In this document: in pieces, positions 45,500 through 56,199 of the stretch
Numbering within the stretch: position 1 is the first letter of the stretch
Layout of the letters: every line of letters begins with the position of its first letter
DNA from: Anastrepha obliqua
Taxonomy: Eukaryota > Arthropoda > Insecta > Diptera > Tephritidae
Assembly (NCBI RefSeq): GCF_027943255.1
Contig: NW_026562179.1
Coordinates: forward strand, 8,062,501-8,126,500
Direction of reading: 5' to 3'
Length of the DNA: 64,000 nucleotides
Notes under the pieces: generated by a model
What the model was told of the DNA's origin: nothing
The model's database searches: none
The model's input: only the letters and a program-made list of their open reading frames with translations
Made by a program: the position numbers and the translations under genes

Positions 45500-47340
45500 C
45501 TTTTCTTTGTGAATGCAGAATGATCCGATTGACATGTACATACATATTATGTTGTCATATACCATCATTTATGTACATACATATATACATACTATATAAT
45601 ATACGTTCATTTATGTATTTGTGTAATGAAAAACTTCATGAATTACTTTCAGAACTTTAATAATATTTATGCGTCGCGCGCATGCACAAAATCTTGGTTC
45701 ACAACTCAGTCGCAGGAATAAACACACTGCGTATTTATCCTCGCCACATGACTCGACATAAATTCTCGGCGCCATATTTATTTATTTTTTTTTTTTTTTT
45801 CGTTTAATATTTTTTTTTATGTAATCGAAAAAAAAGTGTAATAAATTTTATCATTTCAAAAGTAACAAAATAGTACAAAAATAAGCAGTGGCAGAAATAA
45901 ACGCACCGCGTATTTTTCCTCGCCACATGTTAGACTCGATATCAATTCTCGGCGCCATATTTCATTTTTTTAATTTTTTTTTTATTTACTCTTTTATTAA
46001 TGTAATCGAAAAAAAAATTTGTGTAATAAATTTTACGTATTCGCTTATTATTTCAAAAATACGAAAATAGTAAAAATTTCATTGGTTTAATGTCGAGGTG
46101 AGAAATGTGTTGCGTGTTGACGTGAAAGGTGTGTGGTGTTTTCAATTTTTGTGTGGGCAAAACTCAGTGTGGTGTCTATAAAACCGGTGTTCTAAAATCC
46201 CTTACTACAAATATTTCTAATCTCAATTGTACTAAAAATGGTTAACAGTAACATTGACTCCTTCTCATTCCATTAACAGTCTCTGTCTATACATTCACGT
46301 TTTCTGCACATTTTTCACCAATCGACTGAATTATGTAAATTTTGCAGTAGTCGATTGAATTTGTTGGTGATTAGAAACAAAGAATGTTAACGCTGTAGGC
46401 GGAATTTTTTCCAAATCATCCAAAATTATTTACATACATATATATGTATATACATATATTATGTCTGTCTATTAAACTTAGTTGAATTCCCCAAATCAAA
46501 ATCTTTTAGAGAATAGAGAAATAGAGAAAGGCTTCTTTACAAGGCACACAGGATGGCATATGCAAATTTAAATATTTGAAATTACATATATACATACGAG
46601 TATATATGTATATGTTGTGTGTATGTACATATGTGCACTTGCACAGCAAAAACAGATTACGATAAAACTTCTCGAGAATCCAGCGCACATTCATAGCAGA
46701 GAATGTTAATGCAATGAGAAGGTGCAAATGTTACTGTGAGCTTTTTTAGTACAATTGAGATTTGAAAGATTTGAAGTAAGGAAATTTATAATAAGCGAAT
46801 ACGTAAAATTTATTACACAAAATTTTTTTCGATTACATTAATAAAAGAATAAATAAAAAAAAAATTTATAAAAAAAAGTTTGCGCCGGGAATTGAACTCG
46901 AATCTAACAAGTGGCGAGGAAAAATAGGCGGTGCGTTTATTTCTTCGACTGCTTATTTTTTTACCATTTTGTTACTTTTGAAATGATAAACGGATACATA
47001 AAATTTATTACAAATTTTTTTACGATTACATTAAAAAAAAAAAATTTAAAAACGAAAAAAGAAAGTTTGCACCGAGAATTGATGGCGAGTCACGTGGGGA
47101 GGATAAATACGCAGAGCGTTTATTTCTACGCCTGCGTTGTGAACAAAAGGTTTTGTGCATGCGCGCGACGCGAATAAATTTTAATAAAGTTCTGAAAGTA
47201 ATTCATGAAGTTTTTCATTACACACATATGTACATAAATGAACGTATACTTTATATGTAAATAAATGATGGTATATGATAATATACATAAGTACATAATA
47301 TGTATGTACATGTCAATAGGAGGTATTTGCATTCAGAAAA
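45500..47340. repeat. Large inverted repeat: X2 and X3 left ends face each other
   Basis: 45500-46285 (X2 left end, inverted) and 46697-47330 (X3 left end) are complementary in most blocks (CCTCGCCACATG, TTCTCGGCGCC, CATGAAGTTTTTCATTAC and others), with a 411-base spacer. They arise simply from two X insertions in opposite directions, each with its own target duplication. Confidence 0.8.
46293..46689. other. Spacer between X2 and X3
   Basis: About 400 bases with TATATACATA-type runs and no ORF. 46320-46390 resembles 24940-25008 next to X1. No RNA gene or element end was recognised apart from the X target duplications at both borders. Confidence 0.5.
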
Positions 47341-47744
47341 AAAGAACGGTTTAAGATAAATCAACACTTATTTTATATTGTATGTCAATTTATAGTTTAT
47401 GTATTCGACAGCATTTACATACATATGTATGTATGTACATTTGTATATGAAACACAATAATGCACAAGCGCAAGAACATCATATCACATATGCAAGTATG
47501 CCCAAATAACCTTGACTTATGTATGTACACATGTCACAGCACATCACATTCTTACAAGAAATCAAATACACATACGCACTAGTGAACGAGTTTCTTCCTA
47601 ACAAGTGCAAAAACAATTCTGCTCTATGTATGTATATATACCCACTTTATGTCCTAGCATATATACATACATATACGAGTATACCTACTTGCCTTCTAAA
47701 CTTCCTACAAAATAATTGTATTCATATGTTACTACATCCATGCA

Positions 47745-48090
47745 AGTTAACGCCTCCTATACCACACACCACTAACCCAGGATGTAAACAGTTAAGCATA
47801 GATTAATAGCGCAAGCCACTTCCCAAAAAAATAAACAATAAATATAGGCACTTACCATTAGCGAAAGTGTCAAACATGTCATTGACACTTTGCTAATGAA
47901 AGAAGTGGACATCACATATCACGTATGGTCCGCTTTCAATAGAATTAAGACATACTAACCTAAGATTTAAGCTTCAGATTCTGTATAAATATTAAGATTA
48001 ATAAAGTTTCGGATCAGTTTGTATCCGGTGTGCAACGAAGACTCACAATGTGTTTTTAAAAAGCTTTTGCTAGTTAAGCAAAAGATAATT
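47745..48090 (+). repeat. 5' LTR of errantivirus
   Basis: AGTTAACGCC...AAAGATAATT, identical to the 3' LTR except at one position near 47848. It contains GTATAAATATTAAG (TATA-like, about 47983) and AATAAAGTTTCGG (polyadenylation-like, about 47999), consistent with the LTR's promoter and 3'-end roles. Confidence 0.93.
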
Positions 48091-48107
48091 GGCGATCCTG
48101 CCAGGAG
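48090..48107 (+). promoter_or_regulatory. Primer-binding site
   Basis: TGGCGATCCTGCCAGGAG directly follows (and shares one T with) the 5' LTR. The TGG start fits a CCA-ended tRNA primer; I did not assign the tRNA. Confidence 0.75.
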
Positions 48108-48234
48108 CGATTTAAGTTCTGGTGGACCAAATAAAAGTTGTGTGCTATAATAGCCTGTAAAAAGGCAGTGCACAATTTAAACAAATAAGTATCCCTAAAT
48201 CGGAAAAGGGAGAAAAAAAAAAAACATTTTTAGA

Positions 48235-48535
48235 CTAAAAAAAGGAGAAAACTAAAAAGTATCCTAAGTCTAAAAAATAATAAAACAAAAAGAAAAAATT
48301 TAAAAAAGGAGAAAACCAAAAAGTATCCTAATAAAACAAAAAGAAAAAATTTAAAAAAGGAGAAAACCAAAAAGTATCCTAATAAAACAAAAAGAAAAAA
48401 TTTAAAAAAAGGAGAAAACCAAAAAGTATCCTAATAAAACAAAAAGAAAAAATTTAAAAAAAAAAGGAGAAAACCAAAAAGTATCCTAATAAAACAAAAA
48501 GAAAAAAAAGGAGAAAATCAAAAAGTATCCTAGTA
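48235..48535 (+). repeat. A-rich tandem repeat in errantivirus leader
   Basis: Five to six units of about 50-55 bases with GGAGAAAACCAAAAAGTATC followed by CTAATAAAACAAAAAGAAAA lie between primer site and gag. Gypsy carries its Su(Hw) insulator repeats in the same leader interval; the motif differs here, so insulator or packaging function is only a possibility. Confidence 0.85.
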
Positions 48536-48904
48536 AACCAAAATATCAAGCAAGTCTACAAAATCTAATAATTCTACAAGGAAACAAGCAAAGGAGGAAA
48601 AACGCACTCAATAGAGGAAAAATCACTGTATGCAAACATCTTTAGCAAGCAAACACCAAGTTGGACCTGAAGGAATCTTCCAGTAATGAGTAAGAAACTA
48701 AATAATTTTTAAGCATTAAAAGTTGTAAATTATAAATATAGCATATGGGCAATAGACCTAGTAGCTTAGGTTACGAGAAATTACACTATTGTGAAAAGTG
48801 TAAAGAAAACCACAAAAATTGTGTAAAAAATAAGGAAGTGATTAAAAATTTTTCAAATTTTACCAAAAATAAAGCTGGAAGAGTTGAGAAGTAGATTTGC
48901 AGAT

Positions 48905-50032
48905 ATGTCTATAGTGAATAATAACAATAGCACGTCCAATATGGATGTTGTGTCGCGACTTATAGCTGCTAGCACCACCTCGCTGCGTAGCGAGGTAGAA
49001 CAAGTTAGACGTCAGTTGCAGGCTTTAAGTAATTCCGACAATGTTGCTGAATATACTACAGAATCAATAGATTCAACAATCAATTGTGAGGAAAGTTTAG
49101 ACGTCATAAAATCTCTTCCTGAATTTCGAGGAAAAATCAACAATTATGTTAGCTGGCGCGAGGCTGCTAACAATTCAATGTCATTGTATACTAGGGGAAG
49201 CAAAAAATATTTTGCTGCCTTGACTATCTTGCGTAACAAAATTACGCAGGACGCTAACAATATTTTAACGAACCACGGTACGGTTCTTAATTTCGATGCA
49301 ATTCTGAGTAGGCTAGATTTTGCCTTCGCTGATAAGAGGCCGTGTCACATAATAGAACAGGAAATGAGTGTGCTTAGGCAAGAACCTGGTACCCTAATAG
49401 AGTTCTACAACGAGGTCAATAAAAAACTGACGTTATTAATTAACAAAACGATAATGACGCACGGAACGAATTCCGCAATTACAAAGGAGCTTAATACCAA
49501 AAACAGGGAAACAGCTCTTCGAACTTTCATTACAGGTCTTAACCCTCCGCTGGACCAGATCCTCTTCACGTTGGCACCACGTGACTTACCAAATGCTCTT
49601 GCCAAGGCGCAGGAGCTCGATGCCAATCAAATGCGAGCACAATTCGCATTGCATTTTTCAAGGAGTAATAATAATAGTAATAATAATAGTAATAATAATA
49701 TTACAATAAACAGAAACGCTCTTCAGGGCGTTCGTAGGGGTGCGAATTTTCTGAACAATTTAAGGTATCCACCAAGGAATACCCCAGCAAATGAGGTCAA
49801 GCAAAATCGTCCAGAGCCAATGGACGTTGATCCATCATTACAGATCACAAATATTCCCAAACCGGTACAAACGTACCAGCAACAGGTGAGAGGCAATAGA
49901 AATAATTGGCAGACCAATTATAATTATCAGGCAAATGCTGTGCCAAAGAGGTCGAATAATAGTGCGCAAATAAGTACGCAACCTCAACAGAAGGTGCAAA
50001 GAATTAATAACATGGGAGAAAATCATTTTTAG
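48905..50032 (+). CDS. gag: Errantivirus Gag
   Basis: 375 codons from ATG 48905 (MSIVNNNNSTSNMDVVSRLI). The capsid-like core includes LPEFRGKINNYVSWREAANN, ALTILRNKITQDANNILTNH and RETALRTFITGLNPPLDQIL. An Asn-rich run (about residues 258-271) and a Pro/Gln/Asn-rich basic tail follow. No CCHC zinc knuckle is visible, as is usual for errantiviruses. Gag assembles the particle and packages RNA. The stop is at 50030-50032. The pol frame overlaps from about 49974 and lies one base ahead (+1). Confidence 0.9.
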   Translation: MSIVNNNNSTSNMDVVSRLIAASTTSLRSEVEQVRRQLQALSNSDNVAEYTTESIDSTINCEESLDVIKSLPEFRGKINNYVSWREAANNSMSLYTRGSKKYFAALTILRNKITQDANNILTNHGTVLNFDAILSRLDFAFADKRPCHIIEQEMSVLRQEPGTLIEFYNEVNKKLTLLINKTIMTHGTNSAITKELNTKNRETALRTFITGLNPPLDQILFTLAPRDLPNALAKAQELDANQMRAQFALHFSRSNNNSNNNSNNNITINRNALQGVRRGANFLNNLRYPPRNTPANEVKQNRPEPMDVDPSLQITNIPKPVQTYQQQVRGNRNNWQTNYNYQANAVPKRSNNSAQISTQPQQKVQRINNMGENHF

Positions 50033-50045
50033 AGTAAGGTCTGAT

Positions 50046-53000
50046 TTGCCCTACATTGTCAAGACGGATAGGAAGACGGGGCAAATCTTCAAAATCTTAA
50101 TTGATACGGGAGCAACAAGCTCATATATACGGGCCGGGCTCTATGTAAACAAAAATGTTTTAGAAAATAAGAAGAGGGTAAGAACCATTCATGGTTCGAC
50201 CATCATAAACTTTTTCCATAATATCAATTTATTTGATGCTCAGGAGCGATTTTACGAGATTGAAAATTTAGAAAGTGATCTCTTAATTGGAATCAATTTC
50301 TTGAGTAAAATCGAAGCCAAGATTGATATTCCAAATCGGGTGTTGATCTATGGTAATAACAAAACAGAAAAAATTCATTTTCTTGATGATTTTGATATAC
50401 CAAACCCCTCGGGACAAGAAGGTCCTGAAACGTCTGTCGAAAATATTATCAATAAACCAAAAGGGAAAAATAATGAAAGAAATACCAAAAACGGTGTGAA
50501 GAAAATTAATCAGAAACTAGTAGGGAAAAAAGGTCAAAAGGGGCCTGACAAAAATTATACTAGAAACAAAAAAGATAATAAAAATTTGCAAAAAAATATA
50601 TCGGAAAACCTAACTCCTAAAACTTTTGCTGAGGTAGATACCGCGAAAATAAAAAAATTTAAAAATCAAGATAAGAATGAAGATTCCCAAATTGTAAATT
50701 CATTGAATAATTTAAGGTCGGAGTCCTCAAAGATATCCTTTGAAGTAGATAGGAAAGGGGAGTCGATCGAGGGGTTGCAAAATAAGGTGATTGAGGAAAT
50801 TTCAATAACACATAGTGATGTTAATTTAGATTTACCTTTCCGTACCGACGTAAAGGCGGAAATACGAACTTTTGAAGAAAGGCCAATTTGGTCAAAACAA
50901 TACCCTTACCCAATGTCAGTGAATGATTTTGTTAATAATGAGGTTCAAAGCCTGTTGCAAAAGAATATAATTAGGGAAAGTAAAAGTCCATACAATTCTC
51001 CAGTATGGGTGGTTCCAAAGAAAGGAGTAAATGATGACGGAAGTCCTAAATTGAGATTGGTCATCGATTTCAAAAAAATTAATGAAAAAACCACATCTGA
51101 TAGGTACCCAATGCCTAATCCAGAGGTTATACTTTCAAATTTGGGAAAGTCTAATTATTTTTCTACAATAGATTTGGAGTCTGGATTTTACCAGATATTA
51201 ATGAAAGAAGGTGATATAGAGAAAACGGCATTTTCGGTAAATAACGGGAAGTACGAATTCCTACGAATGCCGTTCGGATTGAAAAATGCACCAAGTATTT
51301 TTCAACGGGCTATGGATAATGTATTAAGAGAATATATTGGAAAGTTTTGTCACGTTTATGTCGACGATGTTATAATTTTTTCAAAAAATTTGGAAGACCA
51401 TAAAAAACATTTGAGTTTGGTAATTAATATATTAAGGGAGGCAAATATGAAAATATTCTCTGAAAAATCTAAGTTCTACCAAAGAGAGGTGGAATTTTTG
51501 GGATATATAGTGGCAAAGAATATAATCAAAACGGACCCAAGAAAGGTTGAAGCCATACAGAATTATCCTATACCAAAGACATTGCGTCAATTGCGGGGAT
51601 TTTTGGGGCTGACAGGCTATTATAGAAAATTTATACACAATTACGCGGTTGTGGCAAAGCCATTAACTAAGCATTTGCAGGGGGAAAACGGAAAAATTTC
51701 CCAGTATTTGTCAAAGAAAAAGATAGTTAGTCTAGATCAAGACGGAGTGGCTGCTTGTGACAAATTGAAGAATTTACTGGCTCAACAGGTTGAATTGACA
51801 CAACCTGATTATAACAAAAAATTTGTTTTAACAACCGATGCATCAAATGTAGCTTTGGGTGCAGTATTGTCACAAGAGGGGAAACCTATTGTCTTTATAT
51901 CAAAAACATTAAATTCTACGGAGTTTAATTATGCTACAAATGAGAAAGAGTTGTTCGCAATAGTCTGGGCTTTGAAAGCATTGCGTAATTACCTTTACGG
52001 TGTTAGTGATCTGGAAATACACACTGATCATCAACCTTTGTCATTTGCGATTTCGGAAAGAAATCCGAATATTAAGATTAAGAGATGGAGATCATTTATT
52101 GAAGAATTTTCTCCAAAAATTATTTACAAGCCAGGTGCAACCAATGTCGTTGCTGATGCATTGTCGAGACAAATGCTTAATAATTTGACAAATTCCAAAG
52201 AACATAGTGAGTACAGTGATTCGTTAGCGGACACACAACATTCTGCTGAAAGCAGTAATGAATATCAGATTCATGAAACAAAAAAGCCATTAAATCATTT
52301 TAAGCAACAAATTTTGATAGATAACGGGGCGAAAATAACCGTGTTAGAGACAATTTCTCATTTTAATAATAGACGATTTTTGATCGAATACGACATACCG
52401 GAAAATATTGTTGGAGTTTTAAAAGGATATATTAACCCAAAGTTGGTTACGGGAATATATTGCTCACCTGAGGTGCTTTACGAAATAAAGAACGTATTGA
52501 GGGAGGCATTTCCAACTGTAAAATTTTTTCATACGAAATTGTTCCCAAACGATATTACTAATAGAGAGGATCAGGGAGCGATTATTGAACAAACTCACAA
52601 TAGGGCACATAGAAATTATAGGGAAAATTTGGCCCAAATTAGGCAACAATATTATTGGCCATTGATGATAAAACAGTTCAAGCAATATGTAAAAAATTGT
52701 AACATATGCAACAGTAATAAATATGAAAGGCACCCAAAACTTATTCCGATAGGAGAGGCACCTATTCCGGAAAGAGAGGGAGAACAACTCCATATTGATA
52801 TTTTTTTCGCGCAAAAATTAAAATTTTTAACTTGTATAGATTCTTATTCTAAATATTTAATTGTAAAATATATTGGGGATAAGCTTAATTTGGAGGAAAA
52901 AATTTTGGAACTTCTGCAAACATTTCCAGATGTTAAAAGTATAGTTATGGATAATGAACCAGGTTTAAGTACGATACAATTCAGGTCTTTAATGGAAAGA

Positions 53001-53447
53001 CTCAACATACAAATCTATTATTGCACACCACGTCATAGCACGAGTAATGGTCAAATAGAAAGGGTTCATTCCACACTTATAGAAATATCTCGATGTTTAA
53101 AAGAGGAACACAGTTTAGTTAGTGATTTCGAATCAATTATGAGGGCGGTGCAGCAGTATAATAAAACTATACATTCAGTAACAGGTAAACAACCTTGTAA
53201 TATTTTGTTTAATAAAGAGAAGCATGAGAATATAAGGGATATATTAAAAAATAATCAGGAAAAAATGTTAGAATACCACAACAAGAAAAGGCTTCAAAAA
53301 AATTACCATAGGGGTGAAATTATATATGAAGAAGTATATGGGGAACGAAATAAATTAAAACCCAAATATAAAAAGCAGATAGTAGTAGAAGATTTAGGAA
53401 ATAAAGTTAAAATACAAAACAATCACAGAATTAACGCAAATCCTTAA
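50046..53447 (+). CDS. pol: Errantivirus Pol (protease, RT, RNase H, integrase)
   Basis: Open over 1133 codons from 50046 (the frame is open from about 49974; no ATG, so it is made by frameshifting from Gag). Domains: aspartic protease LIDTGATSSYI (about residue 18); RT with LRLVIDFKKINEKT, YFSTIDLESGFYQI and YVDDVIIF (about 438); RNase H with LTTDASNVALGAVLSQEG (about 596) and IHTDHQPLSF; integrase zinc finger HNRAHRN...CNICNSNKYERHP (about 849-895) and catalytic residues in LHIDIFF, VMDNEPG and NGQIERVH, with 35 residues between the last two. No stop or missing catalytic residue is seen. Length is typical of gypsy-group Pol. Confidence 0.95.
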   Translation: MPYIVKTDRKTGQIFKILIDTGATSSYIRAGLYVNKNVLENKKRVRTIHGSTIINFFHNINLFDAQERFYEIENLESDLLIGINFLSKIEAKIDIPNRVLIYGNNKTEKIHFLDDFDIPNPSGQEGPETSVENIINKPKGKNNERNTKNGVKKINQKLVGKKGQKGPDKNYTRNKKDNKNLQKNISENLTPKTFAEVDTAKIKKFKNQDKNEDSQIVNSLNNLRSESSKISFEVDRKGESIEGLQNKVIEEISITHSDVNLDLPFRTDVKAEIRTFEERPIWSKQYPYPMSVNDFVNNEVQSLLQKNIIRESKSPYNSPVWVVPKKGVNDDGSPKLRLVIDFKKINEKTTSDRYPMPNPEVILSNLGKSNYFSTIDLESGFYQILMKEGDIEKTAFSVNNGKYEFLRMPFGLKNAPSIFQRAMDNVLREYIGKFCHVYVDDVIIFSKNLEDHKKHLSLVINILREANMKIFSEKSKFYQREVEFLGYIVAKNIIKTDPRKVEAIQNYPIPKTLRQLRGFLGLTGYYRKFIHNYAVVAKPLTKHLQGENGKISQYLSKKKIVSLDQDGVAACDKLKNLLAQQVELTQPDYNKKFVLTTDASNVALGAVLSQEGKPIVFISKTLNSTEFNYATNEKELFAIVWALKALRNYLYGVSDLEIHTDHQPLSFAISERNPNIKIKRWRSFIEEFSPKIIYKPGATNVVADALSRQMLNNLTNSKEHSEYSDSLADTQHSAESSNEYQIHETKKPLNHFKQQILIDNGAKITVLETISHFNNRRFLIEYDIPENIVGVLKGYINPKLVTGIYCSPEVLYEIKNVLREAFPTVKFFHTKLFPNDITNREDQGAIIEQTHNRAHRNYRENLAQIRQQYYWPLMIKQFKQYVKNCNICNSNKYERHPKLIPIGEAPIPEREGEQLHIDIFFAQKLKFLTCIDSYSKYLIVKYIGDKLNLEEKILELLQTFPDVKSIVMDNEPGLSTIQFRSLMERLNIQIYYCTPRHSTSNGQIERVHSTLIEISRCLKEEHSLVSDFESIMRAVQQYNKTIHSVTGKQPCNILFNKEKHENIRDILKNNQEKMLEYHNKKRLQKNYHRGEIIYEEVYGERNKLKPKYKKQIVVEDLGNKVKIQNNHRINANP

Positions 53448-54477
53448 GCAATTACAGGGCAGTTCTAATGAAAAAACTGTTTTAAGGCAAAGAAATAAAT
53501 TAATAATTACAGAGCTTGAAAATATAGTGGAAACAATTACCTTGTCAAAAGTAGGAATATTAAATCCTTTAATTTTAGATATGTCAGAAATAAAAGAAAT
53601 AATAAGCAATGAGCAAGTAAATGGAACAATATCAGATCTTATAGATGTTTCGGAATTTAAAATTGTACAAAAGAGTAATTTAATAGTTGTTTACATTAAG
53701 TATCCAAAAGTAAAAAATGTTTGTAAATTGTATAAAGCAATAGCTGTAGCGCAAAATGATGGAAAATTGTTGATTGAAAATGAAATAATAAAATGTGGAG
53801 ATAAATTTTATTCAGTCAAATTTTGTAAAAAGGAATTAAATAATGCTTTTTGTATGATAAAAGGAAATAACACATGTTTGTCCGATATGTTAAATAATGA
53901 ACATGCCAACTGCACAAAAATAAATGAAGCAAATGAATCAATAAATATTGTAAAAGATGGTGCTATAATAGCATCAGGAAAGCATAAAATTAATAATCAC
54001 ACTATAGAAGGAGTTTATTTGATAACTTTTCAAGATGATGTTATAATTGACAACAGAAAATATGAAAATCCTACAGGAAAAATTTTAGGATATTTAAGGG
54101 AAGGAAAATTAAAATCTTTTTTTGTAAATAAATACATTGAAACAAAAAATATTGATTTAAAATTAAACAATGTTAATATACTCACACCATTAAAACAAGA
54201 AATAAAACGAAATCCTGTTTGGTGGACATTTACCACTTTAATTGTAATAATATTATCTGCATATTTTGTCTTTAAATTTATCATATATATTAATCTAAAA
54301 ATTAAATTAAAAAATGCAAAAGAAAAAGAAGAATTATTATTGCAATTATCAGACAGAATTAATCACTTAACAGCTTTATATTCGAAGACGGGACGCTTCG
54401 ATTTAGAAGAGGGGGAGTTAACGCCTCCTATACCACACACCACTAACCCAGGATGTAAACAGTTAAGCATAGATTAA
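53398..54477 (+). pseudogene. env: Errantivirus env, N-terminally truncated
   Basis: A frame open from 53398 to 54477, without an ATG near its beginning, encodes the C-terminal part of an insect-errantivirus envelope protein. LSKVGILNPLILDMSEIKEI and conserved cysteines are followed by a membrane segment WWTFTTLIVIILSAYFVFKF (about 54220-54280) and a cytoplasmic tail that runs into the 3' LTR. TTACAG at 53444-53449 could be the acceptor for the spliced env RNA. Surface subunit, signal peptide and cleavage region are not seen; Env of the family is usually much longer. The gap lies between the pol end and this segment. Confidence 0.72.
54402..54415 (+). promoter_or_regulatory. Polypurine tract
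   Basis: AGAAGAGGGGG immediately precedes the 3' LTR (AGTTAACG at 54416). This is the expected position and composition of the plus-strand primer. It also lies within the env reading frame. Confidence 0.85.
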
Positions 54478-54761
54478 TAGCGCAAGCCACTTCCCAAAAA
54501 AATAAACAATAAATATAAGCACTTACCATTAGCGAAAGTGTCAAACATGTCATTGACACTTTGCTAATGAAAGAAGTGGACATCACATATCACGTATGGT
54601 CCGCTTTCAATAGAATTAAGACATACTAACCTAAGATTTAAGCTTCAGATTCTGTATAAATATTAAGATTAATAAAGTTTCGGATCAGTTTGTATCCGGT
54701 GTGCAACGAAGACTCACAATGTGTTTTTAAAAAGCTTTTGCTAGTTAAGCAAAAGATAATT
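54416..54761 (+). repeat. 3' LTR of errantivirus
   Basis: 346 bases, AGTTAACGCC...AAAGATAATT, same as the 5' LTR except for one base. Followed by the target duplication TGCA. Env reads about 20 codons into it before stopping at 54477. Confidence 0.93.
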
Positions 54762-55405
54762 TGCACGTTCATACATTCAAGCATACATATATGTATGCGC
54801 GAGCACAGCGCTCCCTTCTTGATTCCGTGTACTTTTGTCTTTCACCAGTCGATATTCCTAATATTATACTTACAAAAACACAATACTTTGATAGACGCAA
54901 ATGCAACAGCAAGCGCAACGCAATGGCCGCTTTGCCACCACACATTCTAAAATGTTCTAGAACACAACAAAAACACATACTTCACATGCGCATGTCGCCC
55001 AAAGCTAAAATCTAAGCCTAGCGACTACAAAAACAAAATACATTCGTAGACGCAGTCGCAGCGGCCATGATTCTATCAGCGACGGCGCTGAACAATTTAG
55101 AACAAAAACAAAAAGTTCATTCATAAGTTAGAGCTCATATTTCAATTTCATTCATAAAACGAGCCGCCCATATGCCAATTTCGCGACCATTCGAAAATAG
55201 CCAATATTGGAATATTTCGCGTGGAATTATTTGCCAATATTTGATAAATCTTAAATTTTTGTCATGTCGAGTGGCCGCGGCTCCGTATATACATATGTAT
55301 GCACCCTTATATGTATGTAAATATGTCTTCTAACTGTGCGACAGTCGCGAGTTAATGCGACTTCGAGCGAATCACACATTGCTGCCGCAAAGCCGCATAT
55401 ATGTA

Positions 55406-55795
55406 CCCTATGATCAGAAAGTACCGGGAATGTTTAAATTAAACAAAACAGAGTTAAATTTAAGACAAATTTATATTATCTCCTTCAAAATATGACCCGT
55501 CTGAAGCAACACACATATGCCAACGTTTAACCCAGTCCTCCAAACACCCCCGGCAGGTCGATTTGTATTCTCTTTGATCAGTGCGATGGCGCGTTATCAT
55601 CATGCAAAATCTGAGAATTGTTTGCTCACATTTCCGGCGGTTTGCAACACACAGCATCTCTCTAAGGTTTCAAAACGGATAAATAATATTCTCTATTGAC
55701 TGTCTGGCCCGATGTAAGGTACTCATGGTGGACTATGCCTTGGCAATCGAAGAAAACAGTCAACATCACCTTCCCGGTTCTTTTTGCTCATAGGG
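55406..55795 (-). mobile_element. Internally deleted mariner relic, copy 4
   Basis: Ends CCCTATGATCAGAAAGTACC and, reversed, CCCTATGAGCAAAAAGAACC flank a minus-strand transposase remnant whose C-terminus reads VKRWHMCVASDGSYFEGD. TA is present on both sides. Same X position as copies 1 to 3. Confidence 0.82.
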
Positions 55796-56199
55796 TATAC
55801 ATATCCCATCTTTTCACTGACAGACAAGAGGACGGTCGCAGTTGTTGTTTTTTATATGCATACATTTTGCGTTCGTTGAAAGTTTGTATATATTTGTATA
55901 CATATGCGTGTATGCGTGTTTGGCTTTCTGGATGCATCCATGGATATTAGAATATTTTCTCACAATATGTGTATGTAAGTAGTTCAGATTTGACTGAAGA
56001 GATTAAATATAGGAATGCATATTCATATGATTGCCTTTATGGCTGTTTTACATATAAATTAATTCAAAAGAAGTATGAATAATGTTATATAGAAAATAAA
56101 TTTATAAATAACAGGTATTAGAAAAGCTGAATACACTATTTTAAATCAATTCTAATTAAACCAAATATAAAAAATGAAATAAAAATATCGAACAAAGAA

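Larger units (their letters stand above)
31837..46285 (-). mobile_element. X element copy X2 with many insertions
   Basis: CAGAGAATGTTAATGGAATG begins at 31837 and TTAACAGTCTCTG ends at 46285. TCTATAC is repeated on both sides (31830-31836 and 46286-46292), a perfect 7-bp target duplication. The X sequence runs inverted relative to X1 and X3 and is interrupted by a rosa-like element (32919-36833), the shared mariner relic (36950-37337), an R1-type LINE (38283-41491) and a piggyBac (41653-45492). A stretch at 32265-32510 is not seen in the other copies. No ORF of its own. Confidence 0.85.
47745..54761 (+). mobile_element. Young errantivirus (gypsy-like endogenous retrovirus)
   Basis: Two 346-base LTRs, a 4-bp target duplication TGCA (47741-47744 and 54762-54765), primer-binding site, gag, pol, a shortened env and a polypurine tract. 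The two LTRs differ at one base that I can see (G or A in AATATAGGCAC versus AATATAAGCAC), so the insertion is recent. gag and pol are open throughout. The env lacks its N-terminal part, so the copy may be non-infectious while gag and pol could still work. It lies inside X3. Confidence 0.95.

Noticed and set aside
45700..45780. tRNA-like 3' end in the X left arm (GATATCAATTCTCGGCGCC)
   Set aside because: It resembles a T arm plus acceptor end but lacks a matching 5' half. Kept only as part of the X repeat.
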